A DNA stretch of 64,000 bases, taken from positions 2,108,001 through 2,172,000 of the forward strand of contig NSGV01000001.1 in assembly GCA_002300355.1 (NCBI GenBank). The letters run 5' to 3'. A model generated the notes under the pieces. That model was not told where the DNA came from, did no database searches, and worked only from the letters and a program-made list of their open reading frames with translations. Of this stretch, positions 54,653-63,042 are shown piece by piece. Made by a program: the position numbers and the translations under genes. Numbering within the stretch: position 1 is the first letter of the stretch; every line of letters begins with the position of its first letter. Origin of the DNA: Streptomyces sp. TLI_235 (GTDB lineage Bacteria > Actinomycetota > Actinomycetes > Streptomycetales > Streptomycetaceae).

Positions 54653-55990
54653 ATGAACGAAATCCTCGACGCGATCCTCAGCTCCGACAGCACCTCGGCG
54701 GACTTCGCCGCGATCAAGCTGCCGGAGTCCTACCGGGCGGTGACGCTCCACAAGGACGAGGAGCAGATGTTCGCCGGCCTCGCCAGCCGCGACAAGGACC
54801 CCCGCAAGTCCCTCCACCTGGACGAGGTCCCCCTGCCGGAGCTCGGCCCGGGCGAGGCCCTGGTCGCCGTCATGGCGAGCTCCGTCAACTACAACACCGT
54901 GTGGAGCTCGATCTTCGAGCCGGTCTCCACCTTCGGCTTCCTGGAGCGCTACGGCCGCCTGTCGCCGCTGACCAAGCGCCACGACCTGCCGTACCACGTC
55001 CTCGGCTCGGACCTCGCGGGCGTCGTCCTGCGCACCGGCGCCGGCGTGAACGCCTGGAAGCCCGGTGACGAGGTCGTCGCGCACTGCCTCTCGGTCGAGC
55101 TGGAGTCCCCGGACGGCCACAACGACACGATGATGGACCCGGAGCAGCGCATCTGGGGCTTCGAGACCAACTTCGGCGGCCTCGCCGAGATCGCCCTGGT
55201 GAAGACCAACCAGCTGCTGCCCAAGCCGAAGCACCTCACCTGGGAGGAGGCCGCCTCCCCGGGCCTGGTCAACTCCACCGCCTACCGCCAGCTGGTCTCC
55301 CGCAACGGCGCCGGCATGAAGCAGGGCGACAACGTGCTGATCTGGGGCGCCAGCGGCGGCCTCGGCTCCTACGCCACCCAGTACGCGCTGGCCGGCGGCG
55401 CCACCCCGATCTGCGTGGTCTCCAACGACGCCAAGGCCGAGATCTGCCGCGCCATGGGCGCCGAGGCGATCATCGACCGCTCCGCCGAGGGCTACAAGTT
55501 CTGGAAGGACGAGAACAACCAGGACCCGCGCGAGTGGAAGCGCCTGGGCAGCAAGATCCGCGAGTTCACCGGCGGCGAGGACGTGGACATCGTCTTCGAG
55601 CACCCGGGCCGCGAGACCTTCGGCGCCTCGGTGTACGTCACCCGCAAGGGCGGCACCATCGTCACCTGCGCCTCCACCTCCGGCTACATGCACCAGTACG
55701 ACAACCGCTACCTGTGGATGTCGCTGAAGCGCATCGTCGGTTCGCACTTCGCCAACTACCGCGAGGCGTTCGAGGCCAACCGCCTGGTCGCCAAGGGCAA
55801 GATCCACCCGACCCTCTCCAAGGTCTACTCCCTGGAGGAGACCGGCCAGGCCGCGATCGACGTGCACCACAACAAGCACCAGGGCAAGGTCGGCGTGCTC
55901 TGCCTGGCCCCCGAGGAGGGCATGGGCGTCCGCGACCACGAGCTGCGTGCCAAGCACCTGCCGGCGATCAACCGCTTCCGGAACATCTGA
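54653..55990 (+). CDS. ccrA: Crotonyl-CoA carboxylase/reductase
   Basis: A 445-aa medium-chain reductase that reduces crotonyl-CoA with NADPH while adding CO2 to give (2S)-ethylmalonyl-CoA, the key step of the ethylmalonyl-CoA pathway and a supplier of polyketide extender units. Motifs: SSVNYNTVWSSIFEP, HVLGSDLAGVVLRTG, GLVNSTAYRQLVS, cofactor loop WGASGGLGSYA, and C-terminal NKHQGKVGVLCLAPEEG, all characteristic of Ccr. Start ATG with CGGAGG site. Its stop shares one base with the mutase ATG (TGATG). Confidence 0.97.
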   Translation: MNEILDAILSSDSTSADFAAIKLPESYRAVTLHKDEEQMFAGLASRDKDPRKSLHLDEVPLPELGPGEALVAVMASSVNYNTVWSSIFEPVSTFGFLERYGRLSPLTKRHDLPYHVLGSDLAGVVLRTGAGVNAWKPGDEVVAHCLSVELESPDGHNDTMMDPEQRIWGFETNFGGLAEIALVKTNQLLPKPKHLTWEEAASPGLVNSTAYRQLVSRNGAGMKQGDNVLIWGASGGLGSYATQYALAGGATPICVVSNDAKAEICRAMGAEAIIDRSAEGYKFWKDENNQDPREWKRLGSKIREFTGGEDVDIVFEHPGRETFGASVYVTRKGGTIVTCASTSGYMHQYDNRYLWMSLKRIVGSHFANYREAFEANRLVAKGKIHPTLSKVYSLEETGQAAIDVHHNKHQGKVGVLCLAPEEGMGVRDHELRAKHLPAINRFRNI

Positions 55991-58008
55991 TGGCAGATCG
56001 CGACCGTCCGTGGCTGATGCGGACCTATGCCGGGCACTCCACCGCGAGCGACTCCAACGCGCTCTACCGGCGGAACCTGGCGAAGGGTCAGACGGGCCTG
56101 TCCGTCGCCTTCGACCTGCCCACGCAGACCGGCTACGACTCGGACCACGTCCTCGCCCGCGGCGAGGTCGGCCGGGTCGGCGTCCCGGTGGGCCACGTCG
56201 GCGACATGCGCACCCTGTTCGACGGCATCCCGCTCGAGCAGACCAACACCTCCATGACGATCAACGCCACCGCGATGTGGCTGCTGGCGCTCTACCAGGT
56301 GGTCGCCGAGGAGCAGGGCGCGGACATCGCCAAGCTCACCGGCACCACCCAGAACGACATCGTCAAGGAGTACCTGTCGCGCGGGACGCACGTCTTCCCG
56401 CCCGGGCCGTCCGTCCGGCTGATCACCGACATGATCGCCTACACGGTCGCGAACATCCCCAAGTGGAACCCGATCAACATCTGCAGCTACCACCTGCAGG
56501 AGGCCGGGGCCACCCCCGTCCAGGAGATCGCGTACTCGATGTGCACCGCGATCGCCGTCCTCGACGCCGTCCGCGACTCCGGCCAGGTGCCGGCCGAGCG
56601 GATGGGCGAGGTCGTCGGCCGGATCTCCTTCTTCGTGAACGCGGGCGTCCGCTTCGTCGAGGAGATGTGCAAGATGCGGGCCTTCTCCCGGCTCTGGGAG
56701 AAGGTCACCCGCGAGCGCTACGGCATCGAGGACACCAAGCAGCGCCGGTTCCGCTACGGCGTCCAGGTCAACTCGCTCGGTCTCACCGAGGCCCAGCCGG
56801 AGAACAACGTCCAGCGCATCGTGCTGGAGATGCTCGCCGTCACGCTGTCCAAGGACGCCCGCGCCCGCGCCGTCCAGCTGCCCGCGTGGAACGAGGCCCT
56901 CGGCCTGCCCCGCCCGTGGGACCAGCAGTGGTCGCTGCGCATCCAGCAGGTGCTGGCCTACGAGTCCGACCTGCTCGAGTACGGCGACATCTTCAACGGC
57001 TCCACGGTGGTCGAGGCCAAGACCGAGGAGCTGCTCGCCGGCGCCGAGGCCGAGATCGCCAAGGTGCTGGAGATGGGCGGGGTCATCCCGGCCGTCGAGT
57101 CCGGCTACCTCAAGTCCAACCTGGTCGCCTCGCACGCGGCCCGCCGCGCCCGGATCGAGGCCGGCGAGGACAAGATCGTCGGAGTGAACTGCTTCGACAC
57201 CACCGAGGAGAGCCCGCTCACCGCGGACCTCGACACCGCGATCATGGTGGTGGACCCGGCCTCCGAGCGCTCCGTGCTCGCCGGCCTGGAGAAGTGGCGC
57301 GCCGCGCGCGACGAGGCGGCCGCACAGACCGCCCTGGAGCAGCTCAAGGCCACCGCGACGACCAGCGACAACCTGATGCCGGCCACCCTCGCCTGCGCCC
57401 GCGCGGGCGTCACCACCGGCGAATGGTCCTTCGCGCTGCGCGAGGTCTTCGGCGAGTACCGCGCCCCCACCGGCGTGGGCGGCGCCCCGGTCGCGGTGGC
57501 GGCCGAGGCCGGCGGCGAGCTCGCCGCCGTCCGCGAGGCGGTCGCCGCAACGGCCGCCGAGCTCGGCACCGGCAAGCTCCGCCTGCTGGTCGGCAAGCCG
57601 GGGCTGGACGGGCACTCCAACGGCGCCGAGCAGATCGCCGTCCGGGCCCGCGACGCCGGCTTCGAGGTGGTCTACCAGGGCATCCGGCTCACGCCGGAGC
57701 AGATCGTCTCGGCGTCCGTCGCCGAGGACGTCCACTGCGTCGGCCTGTCCATCCTCTCGGGTGCCCACCCCGAGCTGGTGCCCGACGTCCTGCAGCGGCT
57801 GCGCCGCGCCGGGGTGGAGGATGTGCCCGTGATCGTCGGTGGCATCATCCCCGCTGCGGACGCCGAGGCCCTCAAGGCCGCCGGTGTCGCCGCGGTCTTC
57901 ACTCCGAAGGACTTCGGCATCACCACCATCATCGGCCGGATCGTGGACGAGATCCGGCTGGCCAACAGGCTCCAGCCGTGGGCCGCGACCACCGCCGCGA
58001 CCAGCTGA
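55990..58008 (+). CDS. Ethylmalonyl-CoA mutase (B12-dependent, MeaA/Ecm type)
   Basis: A 672-aa acyl-CoA mutase. N-terminal catalytic domain (about 1-500: TYAGHSTASDSNALYRRNLAKGQTGLSVAFDLPTQTGYDSDH, TSMTINATA, NICSYHLQEAGATPVQEIAYSMCTAI, GGVIPAVESGYLKSNL) and a C-terminal B12-binding domain (about 530-660) with D540-G541-H542 (LDGHSNGAEQ). It isomerises ethylmalonyl-CoA to methylsuccinyl-CoA. The sequence lacks the fused small-subunit region of methylmalonyl-CoA mutase, and the ccrA coupling supports the ethylmalonyl enzyme. Confidence 0.94.
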   Translation: MADRDRPWLMRTYAGHSTASDSNALYRRNLAKGQTGLSVAFDLPTQTGYDSDHVLARGEVGRVGVPVGHVGDMRTLFDGIPLEQTNTSMTINATAMWLLALYQVVAEEQGADIAKLTGTTQNDIVKEYLSRGTHVFPPGPSVRLITDMIAYTVANIPKWNPINICSYHLQEAGATPVQEIAYSMCTAIAVLDAVRDSGQVPAERMGEVVGRISFFVNAGVRFVEEMCKMRAFSRLWEKVTRERYGIEDTKQRRFRYGVQVNSLGLTEAQPENNVQRIVLEMLAVTLSKDARARAVQLPAWNEALGLPRPWDQQWSLRIQQVLAYESDLLEYGDIFNGSTVVEAKTEELLAGAEAEIAKVLEMGGVIPAVESGYLKSNLVASHAARRARIEAGEDKIVGVNCFDTTEESPLTADLDTAIMVVDPASERSVLAGLEKWRAARDEAAAQTALEQLKATATTSDNLMPATLACARAGVTTGEWSFALREVFGEYRAPTGVGGAPVAVAAEAGGELAAVREAVAATAAELGTGKLRLLVGKPGLDGHSNGAEQIAVRARDAGFEVVYQGIRLTPEQIVSASVAEDVHCVGLSILSGAHPELVPDVLQRLRRAGVEDVPVIVGGIIPAADAEALKAAGVAAVFTPKDFGITTIIGRIVDEIRLANRLQPWAATTAATS

Positions 58009-58030
58009 CCCCGGAAGGACGAACCACCCC

Positions 58031-58990
58031 ATGACCGTGAACCGCCTGCGCCCGCGCCGTTCCTGCCTGGCCGTGCCCGGCAGCAACCCCCGCTTCCTGG
58101 AGAAGGCCCAGGGCCTGCCCGCCGACCAGGTCTTCCTCGACCTGGAGGACGCCTGCGCCCCGCTGGTCAAGGAGAGCGCCCGGCACAACATCGTCGACGC
58201 CCTGAACAACGGCGACTGGGGCAACAAGACCAAGGTCGTCCGGGTCAACGACTGGACGACGCACTGGACGTACCGCGACGTCATCACCGTCGTCGAGGGC
58301 GCCGGCCCGAACCTCGACTGCATCATGCTGCCGAAGGTCCAGGACGCCGAGCAGGTCAAGGCGCTCGACCTGCTGCTCACCCAGATCGAGAAGACCATGG
58401 GCTTCGAGGTCGGCAAGATCGGCATCGAGGCGCAGATCGAGAACGCCAAGGGCCTGATCAACGTCGACGCGATCGCGACCGCCTCGCCCCGGCTGGAGAC
58501 CATCATCTTCGGCCCGGCCGACTTCATGGCCTCGATCAACATGAAGTCGCTGGTCGTCGGCGAGCAGCCGCCCGGCTACGACGCGGACGCGTACCACTAC
58601 ATCCTGATGCGCATCCTGATGGCCGCCCGCGCCAACGACCTGCAGGCCATCGACGGCCCCTATCTGCAGATCCGCAACCAGGACGGCTACAAGGCGGTCG
58701 CCCGCCGCGCCGCCGCCCTCGGCTTCGACGGCAAGTGGGTGCTCCACCCGGACCAGGTCTCCGCCGCGAACGAGATCTTCTCGCCCTCGCAGGAGGACTA
58801 CGACCACGCCGAGCTGATCCTCGACGCCTACGACTGGTGCACCTCCGAGGCGGGCGGCGCCAAGGGCTCCGCGATGCTCGGCGACGAGATGATCGACGAG
58901 GCCAGCCGCAAGATGGCCCTGGTCATCGCCGGCAAGGGCCGCGCCGGCGGCATGGAGCGCACCTCCAAGTTCGAGCCCCCGCAGGCCTGA
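58031..58990 (+). CDS. CitE-like malyl-CoA/(methyl)malyl-CoA lyase
   Basis: A 319-aa HpcH/HpaI aldolase-fold lyase: RPRRSCLAVPGSNPRFLEKAQGLPADQVFLDLEDACAP, IEAQIENAKGLINVDAIA, IIFGPADFMASINM, and FDGKWVLHPDQVSAANEIFSPSQEDY. Residues such as the Asp of the FLDLEDAC strand bind Mg2+. It is expected to split (methyl)malyl-CoA into acetyl-CoA or propionyl-CoA plus glyoxylate at the end of the pathway. It lies 22 bp after the mutase gene on the same transcript. Confidence 0.93.
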   Translation: MTVNRLRPRRSCLAVPGSNPRFLEKAQGLPADQVFLDLEDACAPLVKESARHNIVDALNNGDWGNKTKVVRVNDWTTHWTYRDVITVVEGAGPNLDCIMLPKVQDAEQVKALDLLLTQIEKTMGFEVGKIGIEAQIENAKGLINVDAIATASPRLETIIFGPADFMASINMKSLVVGEQPPGYDADAYHYILMRILMAARANDLQAIDGPYLQIRNQDGYKAVARRAAALGFDGKWVLHPDQVSAANEIFSPSQEDYDHAELILDAYDWCTSEAGGAKGSAMLGDEMIDEASRKMALVIAGKGRAGGMERTSKFEPPQA

Positions 58991-59064
58991 TTCTTCAGGC
59001 TCGGCTCGCCTCCCGGCGCTCTTGATCCTTCGGCTCGCTCGCATCACACACCCAAGGACACCCC

Positions 59065-59568
59065 ATGCAGTTCGGACGCACCTACGAAGAGTTCGAGGTC
59101 GGCGCGGTCTACAAGCACTGGCCCGGAAAGACGGTCACCGAGTACGACGACCACCTCTTCTGCCTGCTCACCATGAACCACCACCCGCTCCACATGGACA
59201 TCAACTATGCGGAGAACACGACGGACTTCGGCAAGAACGTCGTGGTGGGCAACTACATCTACTCCCTGCTGCTCGGCATGTCCGTCCCGGACGTCTCCGG
59301 CAAGGCGATCGCCAACCTGGAGATCGAGTCGCTGCGCCACGTCGCCCCGACCTTCCACGGCGACACGATCTACGGCGAGACGACCGTCCTCGACAAGTGG
59401 CCGTCCAAGTCCAAGGACGACCGCGGCATCGTCTACGTCGAGACCAAGGGCTACAAGCAGGACGGCACGGTCGTCTGCATCTTCCGCCGCAAGGTGATGG
59501 TGCCGACCGAGACGTACATCAAGGAGCGCGGCGGCGAGCAGCCCGGCCGCCCGACTCCTGCTTCCTGA
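59065..59568 (+). CDS. MaoC-like dehydratase, probable mesaconyl-CoA hydratase
   Basis: A 167-aa hot-dog-fold protein of the MaoC family, with YKHWPGKTVTEYDDHLFCLLTMNHHPLHMDINYAENTTDFGKNVVVGNYIYSLLLGMSV carrying the Asp and His catalytic residues. In this operon position it is expected to hydrate mesaconyl-CoA to (methyl)malyl-CoA. Start ATG follows CAAGGAC. A hairpin terminator-like stem lies after its stop. Confidence 0.9.
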   Translation: MQFGRTYEEFEVGAVYKHWPGKTVTEYDDHLFCLLTMNHHPLHMDINYAENTTDFGKNVVVGNYIYSLLLGMSVPDVSGKAIANLEIESLRHVAPTFHGDTIYGETTVLDKWPSKSKDDRGIVYVETKGYKQDGTVVCIFRRKVMVPTETYIKERGGEQPGRPTPAS

Positions 59569-59616
59569 GACCCCGGACGGGTAGGCCGCCGTCATCGGCC
59601 TCACCCCACCCCGGCC

Positions 59617-59656
59617 CGGGGGCCCTGCTGCCGCAGCCACGCCGGCAGGGCCCCCG
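59617..59656. terminator. Hairpin between the MaoC gene and the acyl-CoA dehydrogenase gene
   Basis: CGGGGGCCCTGC (59617-59628) and GCAGGGCCCCCG (59645-59656), a perfect 12-bp stem, 49 bp past the MaoC stop and 70 bp before the next start. It could reduce read-through and hint at a second promoter. Confidence 0.65.
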
Positions 59657-59725
59657 ACAACGACTTCCCCGACAGCCACGGCTGTCTCTCCCCCACCCTC
59701 ACGCCTTCAGATAGGGAGCCGCACG

Positions 59726-60928
59726 ATGGGACGCCTCGCACAGACCGACGGCCTCACCGAGATCCAGCGGGACATCCTCGCCACCGTGCGGGACTTTGTC
59801 GACAAGGAGATCATTCCGGTCGCGACCGAGCTGGAGCACAAGGACGAGTACCCCGCCGCCATCGTGGAGGGGATGAAGCAGCTCGGCCTCTTCGGCCTGA
59901 CCATCCCCGAGGAGTTCGGCGGCCTCGGCGAGTCGCTGCTGACCTACGCCCTGGTGGTCGAGGAGATCGCCCGCGGCTGGATGTCCGTCTCCGGCATCGT
60001 CAACACGCACTTCATCGTCGCCCACATGATCAACGCGCACGGCACCCAGGAGCAGAAGGAGTACTTCCTGCCCCGCATGGCCGCCGGCGAGATCCGCGGC
60101 GCCTTCTCGATGTCCGAGCCGGGCCTCGGCTCCGACGTGGCGGCCATCTCCACCAAGGGCGTCAAGGACGGCGAGTTCTACGTCCTCAACGGCCAGAAGA
60201 TGTGGCTGACCAACGGCGGCACCTCCACCCTGGTCGCGGTCCTCTGCAAGACCGACGAGGGCGGCAGCACCCCGTACAAGAACATGACCACCTTCCTGAT
60301 CGAGAAGGAGGCCGGCTTCGGCCCGAACCCCAAGGTTCCCGGCCTGACCGTCCCCGGCAAGATCGAGAAGATGGGCTACAAGGGCGTCGATACCACCGAG
60401 CTGGTGCTCCAGGACGTCCGGATCCCGGCGAACCGCATCCTCGGCGGCGTCCCGGGCAAGGGCTTCTACCAGATGATGGACGGCGTCGAGGTCGGCCGCG
60501 TCAACGTCGCCGCCCGCGGCTGCGGCGTCGCCCGGCGCGCCTTCGAGCTGGGCATCTCCTACGCCCAGCAGCGCACCACCTTCGGCAAGAAGATCGCCGA
60601 GCACCAGGCGATCCAGTTCAAGCTCGCCGAGATGGCCACCAAGGTCGAGGCCGCGCACCAGATGATGGTGATGGCCGCCCGCAAGAAGGACAGCGGCGAG
60701 CGCAACGACCTCGAGGCCGGCATGGCGAAGTACCTCGCCTCCGAGTACTGCAAGGAGGTCGTGGAGGACGCCTTCCGCATCCACGGCGGCTACGGCTTCT
60801 CCAAGGAGTACGAGATCGAGCGTCTGTACCGCGAGGCCCCGATGCTGCTCATCGGTGAAGGTACTGCGGAGATCCAGAAGATGATCGTCGGTCGCCGGCT
60901 GCTGGAGGAGTACAAGCTCGCCGACTGA
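59726..60928 (+). CDS. Acyl-CoA dehydrogenase, probable (2S)-methylsuccinyl-CoA dehydrogenase
   Basis: A 400-aa acyl-CoA dehydrogenase: FGGLGESLLTYALVVEEIARGWMSVSG, AFSMSEPGLGSDVAAISTKGVKDGEFYVLNGQKMWLTNG, DGVEVGRVNVAARGCGVARRAFE, and IHGGYGFSKEYEIERLYREAPMLLIGEGTAEIQKMIVGR with Glu and FAD motifs. Placed with ccrA, mutase, lyase and MaoC, it is expected to oxidise methylsuccinyl-CoA to mesaconyl-CoA. Its start follows GATAGGGAG. Confidence 0.9.
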   Translation: MGRLAQTDGLTEIQRDILATVRDFVDKEIIPVATELEHKDEYPAAIVEGMKQLGLFGLTIPEEFGGLGESLLTYALVVEEIARGWMSVSGIVNTHFIVAHMINAHGTQEQKEYFLPRMAAGEIRGAFSMSEPGLGSDVAAISTKGVKDGEFYVLNGQKMWLTNGGTSTLVAVLCKTDEGGSTPYKNMTTFLIEKEAGFGPNPKVPGLTVPGKIEKMGYKGVDTTELVLQDVRIPANRILGGVPGKGFYQMMDGVEVGRVNVAARGCGVARRAFELGISYAQQRTTFGKKIAEHQAIQFKLAEMATKVEAAHQMMVMAARKKDSGERNDLEAGMAKYLASEYCKEVVEDAFRIHGGYGFSKEYEIERLYREAPMLLIGEGTAEIQKMIVGRRLLEEYKLAD

Positions 60929-61046
60929 TCCGGCCGATCCCCGACTTTCCGCATGGTCGGGCCAGGGCGTGCGGGCCCGGTCCGACCCCCTGCCGCACCG
61001 GTTCGGCCTGGTCAGCCGAGGGGGGCGGTGCGGCAGGCCCGGAGGC

Positions 61047-61086
61047 GGCCGTAGGGCGCATACCAGCAGGTACGCGCCCTGCGGCC
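61047..61086. terminator. 18-bp hairpin terminator after the acyl-CoA dehydrogenase
   Basis: GGCCGTAGGGCGCATACC (61047-61064), loop AGCA, and 61069-61086, 18 positions with two non-Watson-Crick pairs. Confidence 0.75.
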
Positions 61087-61190
61087 GTCTCCGCACACCG
61101 TGGACGTGCCCGCGCCCTCCGGCGCGCCGACACCCCGTCAGGGGGGCCCGGCGTGCGATGAGAGCTGGGTCACGCGCCACGCCCGACCTC

Positions 61191-61219
61191 TTGGGGAACC
61201 ACCCCTCCTCGGCTACGGT
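61191..61219 (+). promoter_or_regulatory. Sigma-HrdB-like promoter of psd-pssA
   Basis: TTGGGG (61191-61196) and TACGGT (61214-61219) with a 17-bp spacer; matches the TTGACA/TAnnnT housekeeping pattern. Transcription would start near 61226. Confidence 0.6.
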
Positions 61220-61390
61220 CGTATACATAGCAGGCATGGCTTGGCTCCATGCCCGGCATATCCACGAACAGGCGGCTTGCCCACCTACCGCCTGGTCCCG
61301 ATAGCATCCACCGGGACAGCGTCCCCTTGTACCCGATCCCCGCGGTGGCCCCCGTCCAGCGGCCATGATCCCCCGCGACTAAGGTCTTCG

Positions 61391-62083
61391 ATGCCCATCA
61401 GCCCGTCCCCTCACACCTCCGTCCCCGGTGGCGACCGGTTCGCCGCACCGACGGCCGGTCGGCGTCCGCGCGTGACGATCGCGCGAGGCGCGACCCCCTG
61501 GTTCGTACCGACCCTGGCCACCGCCGCCGTGACGACCGCCCTCACCCGGCGCAACGGCAAGTGGGCCCTGGCGGCCGTCCCGGCCTGCGCCCTCGGTGCG
61601 GGCATGCTGTGGTTCTTCCGCGACCCGGAGCGTGAGATCGGCACCGGCAGAGTGATCTCCCCCGCGGACGGCGTGGTGCAGTCGATCGACGCCTGGCCGG
61701 ACGGCCGGACGCGGGTCGCCATCTTCATGAGCCCGCTCAACGTACACGTCAACCGCGCGCCGCTGCCCGGCACCGTGACGTCCGTGGAGCACGTCGCCGG
61801 CGGCTTCGTCCCGGCGTTCAACAAGGACAGCGACCAGAACGAGCGGGTCGTCTGGCACTTCGACACCGAGCTCGGCGACATCGAGATGGTGCAGATCGCG
61901 GGGGCCGTGGCCCGCCGCATCGTGCCCTACGTGAACGCCGGCACCAAGGTCGAGCAGGGCGAGAGGATCGGTCTGATCCGTTTCGGCTCCCGCGTCGACA
62001 CGTACCTGCCGGCCGGCGTCGAGGTTGGCGTCGAGGTCGGCCAGAAGACCACCGCCGGGGTGACGCGCCTTGACCGTGACTGA
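61391..62083 (+). CDS. psd: Phosphatidylserine decarboxylase
   Basis: A 230-aa membrane-associated enzyme that makes phosphatidylethanolamine. RGATPWFVPTLATAAVTTAL is a hydrophobic anchor (about 33-52). The core has FFRDPEREIGTGRVISPADGVVQSIDAW, and RVAIFMSPLNVHVNRAPL. The autocleavage motif is FGSRVD near the C-terminus (about 200), the short GS type. ATG 61391 follows CTAAGG. The last 14 bases overlap the pssA gene. Confidence 0.93.
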   Translation: MPISPSPHTSVPGGDRFAAPTAGRRPRVTIARGATPWFVPTLATAAVTTALTRRNGKWALAAVPACALGAGMLWFFRDPEREIGTGRVISPADGVVQSIDAWPDGRTRVAIFMSPLNVHVNRAPLPGTVTSVEHVAGGFVPAFNKDSDQNERVVWHFDTELGDIEMVQIAGAVARRIVPYVNAGTKVEQGERIGLIRFGSRVDTYLPAGVEVGVEVGQKTTAGVTRLDRD

Positions 62084-62951
62084 TCCTGAGACTCTCGTCG
62101 GCCTCGGAGACGAGGAGGAGACGGAGCTGCGGCGCCGCCGCTGGGCGCGCGACCGCGAGCTGCGGGCGCCCCGTTCGCCGCAGCACCTGTCCACCGCCGA
62201 CTTCCTGACCCTGGGGAACGCCGTCTGCGGCTTCCTGGCGATCTACTCGATCACCACCGGGGTCCTGATGCCGCACCTCACCGGTGAGACCACCGCGCCG
62301 AACCGCAACAGCGCCGCGACCGCGGTCACGCTGCTGCTGATCGGCTCGATGTGCGACCTGTTCGACGGCCTGGTGGCCCGCAAGCTGCGCTCGTCGGCGC
62401 TGGGCGCGGAGCTGGACAACCTGGCCGACCTGATCAGCTTCGGTATCGCCCCGGCGTACTTCGTGGCGGTCTGGGGCATCGTGTCGCCGGACAGCAACCA
62501 GCAGCTCTCGGCGTTCATCGCGCTGACCGTCCTGCTGGCGGTGGTGCTGCGGCTCGCCCGGTTCTCGGCGGTCAAGATGCGGCCGGGGATCTTCCAGGGC
62601 ATGCCGTGCCCGATGGGCGCGATGACGGTGATCGCGATCGTGCTCCTCGACCCGCCGTTCGTGCCGGGCCTGCTGATGATCTTCGGTGTGGCCTACCTGA
62701 TGGTCTCCCGCATCGAGTACCCGAAGCCGCAGGGCCTGCTCGCCACCGCGACGCTCTGCTGGATCGTGGTCTCCATCGGCTGCCTGGCGGCCTGGGCGGC
62801 CGGTCTGCCCGGCGGCGACATGCTGATGCACATCGGCGCGGTCGCCCAGATCACGCTCGCCGCGATGGCGCCGCTGCTGGTGATCCGCCGCAAGGTCGGC
62901 CAGAAGGTCGGCGACGTGCGCGCCCGCCGCGCGGAGTCCCGCGGCTGCTGA
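62070..62951 (+). CDS. pssA: CDP-diacylglycerol-serine O-phosphatidyltransferase
   Basis: A 293-aa integral membrane enzyme with about eight helices and the CDP-alcohol phosphotransferase signature (D-x2-D-G-x2-A-R-x8-G-x3-D-x3-D) in MCDLFDGLVARKLRSSALGAELDNLADLISFG. It makes phosphatidylserine, the substrate of the preceding decarboxylase. It starts with TTG 62070 (or GTG 62076) inside the psd 3' end, so the two are translationally coupled. Confidence 0.92.
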   Translation: MTVTDPETLVGLGDEEETELRRRRWARDRELRAPRSPQHLSTADFLTLGNAVCGFLAIYSITTGVLMPHLTGETTAPNRNSAATAVTLLLIGSMCDLFDGLVARKLRSSALGAELDNLADLISFGIAPAYFVAVWGIVSPDSNQQLSAFIALTVLLAVVLRLARFSAVKMRPGIFQGMPCPMGAMTVIAIVLLDPPFVPGLLMIFGVAYLMVSRIEYPKPQGLLATATLCWIVVSIGCLAAWAAGLPGGDMLMHIGAVAQITLAAMAPLLVIRRKVGQKVGDVRARRAESRGC

Positions 62952-62967
62952 ACGCGCTGAACCACAC

Positions 62968-63005
62968 GGAAGGGCCCGTATCCGGATCGGATACGGGCCC
63001 CTTCC
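62968..63005. terminator. Strong hairpin, bidirectional terminator after pssA
   Basis: GGAAGGGCCCGTATCC (62968-62983) pairs with 62989-63005 with one bulged base and loop GGATC. It lies between two convergent genes. Confidence 0.85.
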
Positions 63006-63042
63006 GTCGTGTGCGCGTGCCCCGAGGGGTGGCGCGGGCGGG

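Larger units (their letters stand above)
60929..61390. other. 462-bp intergenic region before psd-pssA
   Basis: Contains the terminator (61047-61086), a clear promoter (TTGGGG, 17-bp spacer, TACGGT at 61191-61219), and a hairpin (GGCATGG 61233-61239 with CCATGCC 61247-61253) in the 5' leader of about 160 bases before psd. I see no gene. Confidence 0.65.
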
